42,433 nucleotides of DNA from Cyclobacteriaceae bacterium (lineage in GTDB: Bacteria; Bacteroidota; Bacteroidia; Cytophagales; Cyclobacteriaceae): contig JAFIEW010000023.1 in assembly GCA_020832375.1 (NCBI GenBank), positions 1 to 42,433 of the forward strand, read 5' to 3'. Under the pieces are notes generated by a model. That model searched no databases and was not told the origin of the DNA. It saw only the letters and a list, made by a program, of their open reading frames with translations. Positions within the stretch are counted from its first letter, which is position 1. Every line of letters begins with the position of its first letter. The translations under genes and the position numbers were made by a program. Shown here piece by piece: positions 18,289 to 26,260 of the stretch.

Positions 18289-19662
18289 ATGAACATGAAA
18301 AACTTAACAAAATGGATGAGCATGCTTGCTATTGCCGGTATTTTTGCCGTAACAATTACAGCCTGTAGCGATGATGACGAAGGAGACCCTGCACCTATAG
18401 AGAGCAATGATACGGATATCCTTTCATTTACCTTTGATGATTTTGGGGTTAACGCCGATATCAGTGGGACAGACATTACAGCTAGCCTTCCTCTCTATAC
18501 TGATTTGACTGAATTGACCCCTACTATTCAGGTAGCAGAAGGGGCAACTGTAAGTCCTGAATCTGGAGAGGCTCAAGACTTTTCTGAAACGGTAGAATAT
18601 ACCGTTACAGCAGAAGATGGCAGCCAAGAAGTATTTACTGTTAATGCCTCTGCTTTAATGGTAAACATCGAAACTCTTTGGGAAAAGAACTTGAATGCAG
18701 GAAATTTGCCGAGTTGGTATACTGCCAATAATGACAGAGATATTGCAGCTTTCGGAGAATATGTTTATGTGCACAATAATAATGATAGAATACGTGTGGT
18801 AAGCGCTTCAAATGGTGAAGATGTAGAAGTTGGGGAACTTGGTTACTTGAGTGCTACTCAAAATTTTGGAGGTGGAAACCTCAATTTATTAACATCAGCC
18901 ACGGATAGTCAGGGAAGAATTATTGGAGGAAATCTAAGAGTAGGCTCTGCAGATGGATTCCCGTGGAATATGTATATATGGGACGATAACGAGGCTGAGC
19001 AAGAACTATTATTCTCTTATGCTGTACCAGAGGGTGTTCAATTAGCTGATAACATTAGCTTTAGAGGTGATGCGAGAGGTTCTGCTACCCTATGGGCACC
19101 TGCAAGTGGCTTTGCTGCACCTTCAGACCAAATTTATAAATTTAACATAGAGGGAGGAGAACTAAGCGGAGACCCAGAGGTGATTACTCTTGATAGAGTT
19201 TTAGGCAACGCTCCCGATGTAGTGCCTATTTCTAATGATGCTAATACCAATTTGATTGTTTTAGGAACAGGTATAGAAAACATAGCTGAGTATGACCAAA
19301 ATGGTAATTTAGTAGCTGAGTTACCTGAAGAATTGAAAGAAAACGAAGAATTAGCACCATTATTTAATTTTGCATTAGATGCGGAGGTATTTACAGTCGG
19401 TGATAGAAGTTTTATTGCTGCTACTGCCACTGAATTTAATGATGCTGTAAATGGATTCGTGTATTTCATAGATTTCACGGATGGATTAGATAATGTAGAG
19501 CCTAAGCATATTAGTAGAGTAAGACTTACTGAAGAGTCAGGTATTGATACCAATTTCAATGGTACAGGTGGCGTAGCCGTTCAATCAGAAAACGGTACGG
19601 TAACGGTTTATGGTATGTTGACAAACTTTGGATTCGGTGCTTACAGCATTTCCATAGAATAA
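18289..19662 (+). CDS. Surface lipoprotein with DUF5018-like module (SusE-position protein)
   Basis: A 457-residue lipoprotein (TACSDDDEGD: the lipobox Cys is followed by acidic residues, a surface-export signature). Residues about 41-125 form an Ig-like module with the pattern ILSF-F, a thTI-ATLP block, PTI-V--GATVSP-SG, DFS--V-YTVTAEDGS--F-V, as in DUF5018-type proteins. The remaining 330 residues look like a beta-propeller-type domain (repeated G-VYV, I-G-N and W-P blocks), possibly DUF4623-related. It sits directly after susD, where auxiliary surface glycan-binding proteins are usually encoded, so such a role is likely. An alternative ATG lies two codons in. A paralogue follows. Confidence 0.75.
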   Translation: MNMKNLTKWMSMLAIAGIFAVTITACSDDDEGDPAPIESNDTDILSFTFDDFGVNADISGTDITASLPLYTDLTELTPTIQVAEGATVSPESGEAQDFSETVEYTVTAEDGSQEVFTVNASALMVNIETLWEKNLNAGNLPSWYTANNDRDIAAFGEYVYVHNNNDRIRVVSASNGEDVEVGELGYLSATQNFGGGNLNLLTSATDSQGRIIGGNLRVGSADGFPWNMYIWDDNEAEQELLFSYAVPEGVQLADNISFRGDARGSATLWAPASGFAAPSDQIYKFNIEGGELSGDPEVITLDRVLGNAPDVVPISNDANTNLIVLGTGIENIAEYDQNGNLVAELPEELKENEELAPLFNFALDAEVFTVGDRSFIAATATEFNDAVNGFVYFIDFTDGLDNVEPKHISRVRLTEESGIDTNFNGTGGVAVQSENGTVTVYGMLTNFGFGAYSISIE

Positions 19663-19672
19663 TTGATAAATC

Positions 19673-19698
19673 TAGAGTGTGTAAACTTGCACACTCTA
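19673..19698 (+). terminator. Hairpin between the two DUF5018-like lipoprotein genes
   Basis: TAGAGTGTG / CACACTCTA (19673-19681 and 19690-19698) with an 8-nt loop, followed by AATTTTAACTTTT. It lies 10 bp after a stop codon inside the Sus operon, so it probably acts as an attenuator or an mRNA-stabilising hairpin rather than a full stop. Confidence 0.5.
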
Positions 19699-19719
19699 AA
19701 TTTTAACTTTTAAACACCT

Positions 19720-21120
19720 ATGCTCATGAAAAGATCTAATATTTTACTTCTACTCTTGGCTATCATGGCTTGGACATTTATATCCTGTAGTGATGATGAT
19801 GACTTTCAAGATGAGGAGTTCGAAAGTGCATCGGCAGAGATACTGTCTTTTGAGTTTGAAGAACTACAGCCTCCAATCTCCGCTAATATTAACGATAATG
19901 AAAGCTTAATCACAGCCACTCTTCCTTTTGGTACTGATTTTACCGATCTAGTACCTACCATTCAAATATCTAATCTGGCGTCAATTTCGCCACCATCCGG
20001 AGAGCCTAATGATTTTTCTGAGCCTGTAGTTTATCTGGTGACAGCAGAAGATGGAACTCAAAGAGAATGGACTGTTCAACTTTCTGAGGCCGAGGCTGAT
20101 GCAGAGCCAAGACTCGTTTTGGGAGATCCAGTGTGGAATCTTACGCCCTCAGGGAATGGTGTCCCCTCTTTTTTCCAAACAGATGGAGAAAGAGGTTTAG
20201 CATATCGAGATGGTAGGGTATTAATAACTAATAATAATGACCAAATACTTTTATTGAGTGCCGCAGATGGTTCTAATCAAGGTGAGCTAAATATGGAAGG
20301 TGTAGATGGTGGGTCTCCAAAAATCGCTGACGTTGCAGTTAGTACTGATGGGTCTATTTTAGCTTGTAACACGGTGGAATGGACAAGTAATGAAGGAGGC
20401 GAAGCTACAACCTTTAAAGTGTATAAGTGGAGTGATGAAAATAGTGCACCTGAAGTGTTTATAAGCTATACTAATACCCAATTTAGAATGGGTGATAGCT
20501 TTACTGTGGTTGGAGATATAAGTGGTGAGGCCGAAATTTATACCGCATTCGGTAGAAAATTCCTACCACCTGCTGACAGAGGTAGCAAAATTTTTAAGTG
20601 GACAGTAAGTGGAGGTCAAGTAAGTGATGAACCAGAGATTATAGAAGTAACATCAGGTATTCCTACCACTGCCAGATTTGGCTCTAGACCCCATGTGCAA
20701 CCATTAAATATCGGAGGTGGCAACTTAATTGTGAATGCTAATGATATCGAATTTAGTAAGGTTAGTAGAAATGGGGACTTTATAAATCGTATTCCTAATC
20801 AAAGCCGAAACTTATGGGATGGATTTACCTCATACTTTCAGATTTTTGAATTTAATGAAAGAACACTCATCGCTACCGCATTCCCTCGGTCTGACGTAGA
20901 GAGTAGATTGATTGTAGTGGATATAACCAATGGTATCGAGAATGTAACACCAGATAATGTGGTATTAAGCGAAAATTTCATGTCAGGTGCTAGCGCAATA
21001 GCCAACATTAATGCTAGTGGCGCAGTAGCAGTAAATGCAAGTGGAAATAGCGCTCAAATCTATTGCCTTATTACCAATCAAGGTATAGTCAGGTACGATT
21101 TAAGATTAGAATTTGAATAA
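19720..21120 (+). CDS. Surface lipoprotein with DUF5018-like module (SusF-position protein)
   Basis: A 466-residue paralogue of the preceding lipoprotein. The lipobox ISC is followed by SDDDDFQDEEF, a strongly acidic surface-export signal. The N-terminal Ig-like module (about 38-125) repeats the ILSFEFEEL / TATLPFGTDFTDLVPTIQ / SPPSGEPNDFS / VTAEDGT pattern. The C-terminal part again resembles a propeller (NNNDQILLLSAADG, ISGEAEIYTAFGRK). Duplication of this protein type after SusD parallels SusE/SusF pairs, so it is probably a second glycan-binding or receptor protein. No catalytic motif is recognisable. Confidence 0.75.
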   Translation: MLMKRSNILLLLLAIMAWTFISCSDDDDFQDEEFESASAEILSFEFEELQPPISANINDNESLITATLPFGTDFTDLVPTIQISNLASISPPSGEPNDFSEPVVYLVTAEDGTQREWTVQLSEAEADAEPRLVLGDPVWNLTPSGNGVPSFFQTDGERGLAYRDGRVLITNNNDQILLLSAADGSNQGELNMEGVDGGSPKIADVAVSTDGSILACNTVEWTSNEGGEATTFKVYKWSDENSAPEVFISYTNTQFRMGDSFTVVGDISGEAEIYTAFGRKFLPPADRGSKIFKWTVSGGQVSDEPEIIEVTSGIPTTARFGSRPHVQPLNIGGGNLIVNANDIEFSKVSRNGDFINRIPNQSRNLWDGFTSYFQIFEFNERTLIATAFPRSDVESRLIVVDITNGIENVTPDNVVLSENFMSGASAIANINASGAVAVNASGNSAQIYCLITNQGIVRYDLRLEFE

Positions 21121-21134
21121 TAAACAATAACTAT

Positions 21135-21167
21135 AGAGGTGGAAGTTCTTTCCCCCTCTTAGTTTTT
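21135..21167 (+). terminator. Weak terminator/attenuator after the second DUF5018-like gene
   Basis: AGAGGTGGAA / TTCCCCCTCT (21135-21144 and 21150-21159, one mismatch) forms a G/C-rich hairpin with a short loop, followed by TAGTTTTT. It lies 14 bp after the stop and about 130 bp before the first GHL10 gene. The hydrolase genes downstream may therefore be expressed at a lower level or from their own promoter. Confidence 0.5.
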
Positions 21168-21291
21168 CACCCTACTATTTAAGTGCTTACATGTTGTGCA
21201 TTGGGTTGAGCTACTTTTATTGTGGACTGACAACACTACCTTGACATAACCAACCGAATAGGATATTTAATAATTCTAATAAACATGAAAT

Positions 21292-22437
21292 TTGATGATT
21301 AAATCTAAGCAATTGATGCTACACTATTTTTTACTTGGTATAGTGATGATAAGCTCATTATGGACATTTAGTTTGCAAAATGAGGCTAGCCTATCCAAAC
21401 AGGAACACATCCGAGGTGTATGGCTGACTAATGTAGCTAGTGAAGCCTTACTTTCAAAGCAAAATATCATAGAAACAGTAGAAACCTGTTCAAAATTAGG
21501 CTTTAACACGATCTATGTGGTTACTTGGAACCGCGGACATACTTTGTACCCTTCTGACATAATGGAGAAACTCACAGGTAATAAAATCCACCCTGTGATT
21601 CCTGATGGGTTTGACCCTTTGGATATTTTAATCAAGGAAGCTAAGAAAAAAGATATCAAAGTCCATGCATGGTTTGAATTTGGATTTGCCGCCTCACATC
21701 GCGATACCACCGGAGGAATACTCATTGAAAAAATGCCACATTGGGCTTCTCGGGATCGAATCGGTAAAATCACTACAAAAAACGATTTCCAATGGATGAA
21801 CCCTTTTCATCCTGAAGTTCAGGACTTCATTAGCTCACTAATTTTAGAAGTTGTTCAAAAATATGATGTTGCGGGCATTCAAGGAGATGATCGCCTTCCT
21901 GCGCTACCTAGTAATGGTGGTTATGATGATTATACCGTTGAATTATACAAATCTGAACATTCAGGGAAAGCCCCACCTGAGTACGAAAAAGATTATGAAT
22001 GGGTCAAGTGGCGATCGTCAAAGCTAACAGATTTTTTAATAGAACTGGTAGATACACTAAGATCAGTAGACCCTAATTTAGAAATTTCGATGGCTCCAAG
22101 TATTTATCCCTGGGCAGAAGAAAACTATTTGCAAGATTGGCCCTCTTGGGTAAATGCAGGTCTGGTAGATAAGGTGATCCCTCAAATTTATCGATATGAT
22201 TTCGATGCCTACAAGAAAGAATTTAATCAAATACTTTTGAGACAAATTAGCCAAGATCAACATCACATCTTCGCTCCAGGTGTTTTGCTTCAAGTAGATG
22301 ATTATGTTGCTTCTGAAAAAATATTGAAAGAAAAAATAAACCTTCATAGAGAGCATGGTATAGATTCAGAGGTATATTTCTTTTATGAAGGAATTAAGAA
22401 GCGTGAAGAATTTTTTAAAAAAATTTATAAACGATGA
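21292..22437 (+). CDS. GHL10-family glycosyl-hydrolase-like protein (soluble paralogue)
   Basis: A 381-residue protein with an N-terminal hydrophobic signal (about 10-28) and no lipobox Cys, so probably periplasmic or secreted. HIRGVWLTNVAS opens a TIM barrel of the GHL10 (PF02638, YngK-like) family, with the conserved blocks YPSDIMEKLTG, HAWFEFGF, GIQGDDRLPALPS (paired Asp near 204-206) and MAPSIYPWAEENYLQDWPSWV. GHL10 enzymes are presumed glycosidases acting on cell-wall or other amino-sugar glycans; specificities are poorly known. The stop overlaps the start of the next gene (ATGA). It is clearly a paralogue of the barrel in the downstream protein. Confidence 0.83.
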   Translation: MMIKSKQLMLHYFLLGIVMISSLWTFSLQNEASLSKQEHIRGVWLTNVASEALLSKQNIIETVETCSKLGFNTIYVVTWNRGHTLYPSDIMEKLTGNKIHPVIPDGFDPLDILIKEAKKKDIKVHAWFEFGFAASHRDTTGGILIEKMPHWASRDRIGKITTKNDFQWMNPFHPEVQDFISSLILEVVQKYDVAGIQGDDRLPALPSNGGYDDYTVELYKSEHSGKAPPEYEKDYEWVKWRSSKLTDFLIELVDTLRSVDPNLEISMAPSIYPWAEENYLQDWPSWVNAGLVDKVIPQIYRYDFDAYKKEFNQILLRQISQDQHHIFAPGVLLQVDDYVASEKILKEKINLHREHGIDSEVYFFYEGIKKREEFFKKIYKR

Positions 22438-24131
22438 AAGCTATGCAACGCATATTTTTATTAAACTGGGTTTTTGTTTTTCTTATCTTGATTGGTACTT
22501 CCTGTCAAGATGATGAACAGGTAGAGAGTGACGAGAGAAGTATTTTATCCTTTGCTTTTCAAGAGTTGGATCCCATTGCAACGGGAATTATTGATGATGA
22601 AGAAGCCACTGTACGTATCAGCGTACCGGAAGGAACAGATAAGTCAGAATTGGTTCCTACCATTGAGATTTCACCCGAGGCTACCCTCAACCCCTCTAGC
22701 GGTGAGCCACAAGATTTCAGTTCATTTGTGCAATATCAAGTGACATCTGAAAGTGGAAGAACACGAACCTATACGGTAATAGTGAGGGAAGGAGAAAGCA
22801 ATGAAGCAAAAATTAATAGTCTTGCCTTAGCAAATAAATTTGTAAATGCAGAGGTTGATAATACTGATTTTATCATACGCGCAACTTTACCTTTTGGGAG
22901 TGATTTTTCTCAAGTTAGACTTGAAATAGAATTGTCCCGAGAAGGTGCTTTTTCCTCACCAGCCTCTGGTGAGACTGTAGACCTCACATCCCCACTTACC
23001 ATAGAAGTAACTGCGCCTGATAGTGCAAGTACACAGAGCTATGAGTTAATAGTAGAGGAAGGAGAAGAGGAAATCGGTGTTAGAGGTGTATGGTTAACAA
23101 ATGTGGATAGTGATGTGCTATTATCTCAAAATCAAATTCAAGAAGCTGTAGCTCTATGCAAGGAGTTAAATATCAACTCCATTTTTGCGGTGACTTATAA
23201 CAGAGCCATGACCACATATCCATCAGAAGTAATGGAAAACCTTACAGGTGTTAGTATCAATCCCATTTATGGCGGTAGAGACCCTTTAAGAGAGCTTATT
23301 GATGCAGCACATGCGGAAGGTATAAAAGTATTTGCCTGGTTTGAATATGGTTTTGCAGCATTTAATGGTGCCGCAGGTCCTATTTTAACAGAAAAGCCTG
23401 AATGGGCAGCTATAGATCGTCATGGAGATATCGTTGTCAAAAATGGGTTTTGGTGGCTTAATGCTCTTTTACCTGAAGTACAAGATTTCATGACCGAATT
23501 AGTACTTGAAGTAGTGAAAAACTATCCTGATATAGATGGTATTCAGGGCGATGACCGGCTACCTGCTATGCCAAGCGAAGGTGGGTATGACGAATATACT
23601 GTCAATCGCTACATGGAGGAACACGAAGGTCAGGAACCCCCACAAGACCGTACGAACCCAGAATGGTTACAATGGCGAGCGGATATCCTGAATGTTTGGG
23701 GCGAAGATTTATATAAACAAGTAAAAGTAGAAAACCCTAATTGCCTGGTTGCTATGTCACCAAGTCCATTAAACTTTGGTTTTGTAGAGTATTTGCAAGA
23801 TTGGCCCGCATGGGTGCAAGGTGGATATTGTGACCTTGTTAGCCCTCAGCTATACCGAAGAGATAATCAGGGTGTAGGGGTATACCGTTCATTACTCAAT
23901 GAACAAATTAATCGAATGGGCAGCCAACATTTGGATATTTTCTTTCCCGGAATACTATCCTTTTTAGGGGGATATGTTCCTTCAGAGGAGTTCCTAGCAC
24001 AGATGATTCAAGCTAACAGAGCCGCAGGTGCTAATGGAGAAATTCATTTCTTTTACAATGTTCTACTTGATAGAAGAGAAACCTTTAAAGTACTATATCC
24101 TGCGCCAATGGTATTTCCTGATTTTAATTAA
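22434..24131 (+). CDS. Surface lipoprotein: two DUF5018-like modules plus GHL10 hydrolase barrel
   Basis: A 565-residue protein. The lipoprotein signal ends GTSC-QDDEQ, again with acidic residues after Cys. Two Ig-like modules (about 35-118 and 122-210) carry the same SP-SGE--DFS / VTSESGR--TYTV signature as the two upstream lipoproteins, the second one diverged. The GHL10 barrel follows from about 215 (GVRGVWLTNVDSD) with YPSEVMENLTG, FAWFEYGFAAF, GIQGDDRLPAMPSEGG and YLQDWPAWVQGG. It is thus a surface-tethered version of the upstream enzyme, and the modules probably position the barrel or bind glycan. The ATGA overlap with the upstream gene suggests coupling and equimolar production. Confidence 0.83.
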   Translation: MKAMQRIFLLNWVFVFLILIGTSCQDDEQVESDERSILSFAFQELDPIATGIIDDEEATVRISVPEGTDKSELVPTIEISPEATLNPSSGEPQDFSSFVQYQVTSESGRTRTYTVIVREGESNEAKINSLALANKFVNAEVDNTDFIIRATLPFGSDFSQVRLEIELSREGAFSSPASGETVDLTSPLTIEVTAPDSASTQSYELIVEEGEEEIGVRGVWLTNVDSDVLLSQNQIQEAVALCKELNINSIFAVTYNRAMTTYPSEVMENLTGVSINPIYGGRDPLRELIDAAHAEGIKVFAWFEYGFAAFNGAAGPILTEKPEWAAIDRHGDIVVKNGFWWLNALLPEVQDFMTELVLEVVKNYPDIDGIQGDDRLPAMPSEGGYDEYTVNRYMEEHEGQEPPQDRTNPEWLQWRADILNVWGEDLYKQVKVENPNCLVAMSPSPLNFGFVEYLQDWPAWVQGGYCDLVSPQLYRRDNQGVGVYRSLLNEQINRMGSQHLDIFFPGILSFLGGYVPSEEFLAQMIQANRAAGANGEIHFFYNVLLDRRETFKVLYPAPMVFPDFN

Positions 24132-24326
24132 GTAATTGAGAAATACATAGACGCAAATCAATTTTATATGAAAGGTTGCTTATTTTAAATAGCTTTACTT
24201 AGTGGATAAGCTAATGAATTATAGCACTTTAAGTGGGCCATCTAGTTCATAAATTAAGTATTTACTTTACCTATTGGAGGCAAAATACTTTCGAAAAATC
24301 GATATAATCCCTAAAGTAGTAAGAGA

Positions 24327-26258
24327 ATGAAAAAGCTTTATCTTTCCGTATTGTTATTTTTATGGGGAGGGATGCTATGGCCGCAATCCTCATTTGAAAT
24401 AGAAGAAATCACCGAGGAGTATGATTTTCCAGAGGTGGTAAAAGTTTTTAAAGCAACAAGAGAAAGCCCGAATACAGAGCTATTTTACCTGAAGCTTGAT
24501 ATAAATCAAGATAGCATTGTGTTGAGACCTTACTTATCTTCTTCTAAGTTGCTACCCGCTTTTGTGTCAGAGGTAGGGGCTATTGCGGCGATTAATGGTG
24601 GGTATTTTTCTGGAGGTACTTCCTTATCAAGTGTGATCACGCCTGGGCAGCAAGTAGAGGCTCAAAATGTGACCGCAGTAAGTAGATCCGGTCAAAGCTT
24701 TCCGGTGATTCGTTCCATGTTAGCTGTGGATGAGGACTTTACCCCTAGTATCGAATGGGTGTATCATTTTGGAAGTGCATTTGATGGCATCCGGGTTTTT
24801 GATGCTCCTTTGAGATATGACTTTCAAGCAAGCTCTCCCCTTCTTGCCCCTACTGCCAATGAAGGAGAACCGTTTCCTAATCTATTAATGGGCTTAGGCG
24901 GTGCTCCTGTTCTTATCAAGAACGGTCAAATTAATATCACTTACAACGAAGAAATCATGTGGGGTTCTGGTGTAGGATTAGATAACGAAGACCCTAGAAC
25001 AGCATTTGGCTATACTGCGGATAATCAAGTTATACTGCTTACCGCTGATGGAAGACAGAATCAATCAGCAGGTATTTCACTACCTGATTTAGCGGATTTT
25101 ATGTTTAATGAACTTGCTTGTGTGGAGGCAATTAACTTGGATGGAGGTGGATCAACTCAAATGGCCACTTCAGAGGGTTATATCAATAGCCCTTCCGAAC
25201 AAAGAACAGTGCCTACTATTTTAGCCATCACTACAGTTGACAGACTTGGACTTCCCGAAGAGCCGGAAGCATTATTTTTCAACGATACTGAAGACGAAAC
25301 TACTTCCATAATAGGTGATGGTTGGTCTGAAACCGCAAACCCCGGGTTTTGGGGGGACTCGCCTGCCTTAATAAATGAACCTGGTGATGGTAGTGAACTT
25401 GTAAGATATCAATTGGATATTGATCAGGCTGGGTTTTATGAATTAAGTGCCTGGTGGGTGGCCTCCGGAAATCGTGCTGCCGACACACCATTTTTAATTC
25501 ACCACCTTGGTGGTACAGATACTATTCGTGTAGACCAAAGGGATAACGGAAGTAGTTGGCAGAAACTAGGAAATTACTTCTTGGAGCCTGGCGAACAAGC
25601 TCGTATTGAAATCACCAATGGCGCCATACAGGGCAGCTTTGTGGTGGCTGATGGAATTCGTACCCTTTCTTTTGATCTTAATTTCAGTATCGAATCATTG
25701 GAACCTGTAGATCAAAGCCTTACAATTAGCTCACTAGAGGGAGCTACTATCGATCTAAGTTCTGGTGGAAATACCTTTGATTTAGGGCATATTACTGCTC
25801 GTGCTCTTGAAGATTCAGATCATGGTGATATCCAAATAAGTGGAAGTACTCTTTTCTATCTTCCAAACCCAAATACGGATACCACTGAAGAAATTGATTT
25901 TGAATTGTGCTACGGTAGTGAGTTTTTATTTTGTGGTAGAGCGACCTTATTCCTATCAATTAGCACCTCAGAAGAAGAGGAAGAAGAAGAGGATACGGTT
26001 TTATTTACCCATCTCTATAAAGAAAAGATTAAACTTTATCCCAACCCTTCTGCGGGAAGAATAAATATATCCGGCTTACAGCAAGGTGATGAGTATGAGT
26101 TTGAAGTTTTTAATCTTTCTGGCAGCAGGCTGCTTCATAAGAGAATAATTTCAGAGCAAGGGACACAAGAATTAGACCTTTCTCAGGATAAAGGACTTTA
26201 TATCATTCAAATAAGTAATCAAAAGGAAACCATTCGTAATAAACTATGGCTCAAGTAA
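24327..26258 (+). CDS. T9SS-secreted phosphodiester glycosidase (NAGPA/DUF2233) with golvesin-like domain
   Basis: A 643-residue, three-part protein. The signal peptide is residues 1-20 (WPQ-SSF). The NAGPA/DUF2233 domain spans about 30-305 with the family motifs AAINGGYF (87-94), DPRTAFG (222-228) and INLDGGGSTQM (269-279). A golvesin C-terminal-like beta domain follows (about 315-450: DGWSETAN, YELSAWWVASGNRA, FLEPGEQARIEITN), then a Glu-rich linker and a type IX secretion sorting domain (about 570-643: LYPNPSAG...FNLSGSRLL...GLYIIQI). The family cleaves GlcNAc-1-phosphodiesters, as in the human mannose-6-phosphate uncovering enzyme. T9SS export places it at the cell surface or outside the cell. 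It is followed immediately by the GH92 gene. Confidence 0.9.
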   Translation: MKKLYLSVLLFLWGGMLWPQSSFEIEEITEEYDFPEVVKVFKATRESPNTELFYLKLDINQDSIVLRPYLSSSKLLPAFVSEVGAIAAINGGYFSGGTSLSSVITPGQQVEAQNVTAVSRSGQSFPVIRSMLAVDEDFTPSIEWVYHFGSAFDGIRVFDAPLRYDFQASSPLLAPTANEGEPFPNLLMGLGGAPVLIKNGQINITYNEEIMWGSGVGLDNEDPRTAFGYTADNQVILLTADGRQNQSAGISLPDLADFMFNELACVEAINLDGGGSTQMATSEGYINSPSEQRTVPTILAITTVDRLGLPEEPEALFFNDTEDETTSIIGDGWSETANPGFWGDSPALINEPGDGSELVRYQLDIDQAGFYELSAWWVASGNRAADTPFLIHHLGGTDTIRVDQRDNGSSWQKLGNYFLEPGEQARIEITNGAIQGSFVVADGIRTLSFDLNFSIESLEPVDQSLTISSLEGATIDLSSGGNTFDLGHITARALEDSDHGDIQISGSTLFYLPNPNTDTTEEIDFELCYGSEFLFCGRATLFLSISTSEEEEEEEDTVLFTHLYKEKIKLYPNPSAGRINISGLQQGDEYEFEVFNLSGSRLLHKRIISEQGTQELDLSQDKGLYIIQISNQKETIRNKLWLK

Positions 26259-26260
26259 AA

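Noticed and set aside
19134-19559. 141-codon open frame on the minus strand inside a lipoprotein gene
   Set aside because: Antisense to a gene with clear signal peptide and domain; the Ser/Asn-rich product is an antisense artefact.
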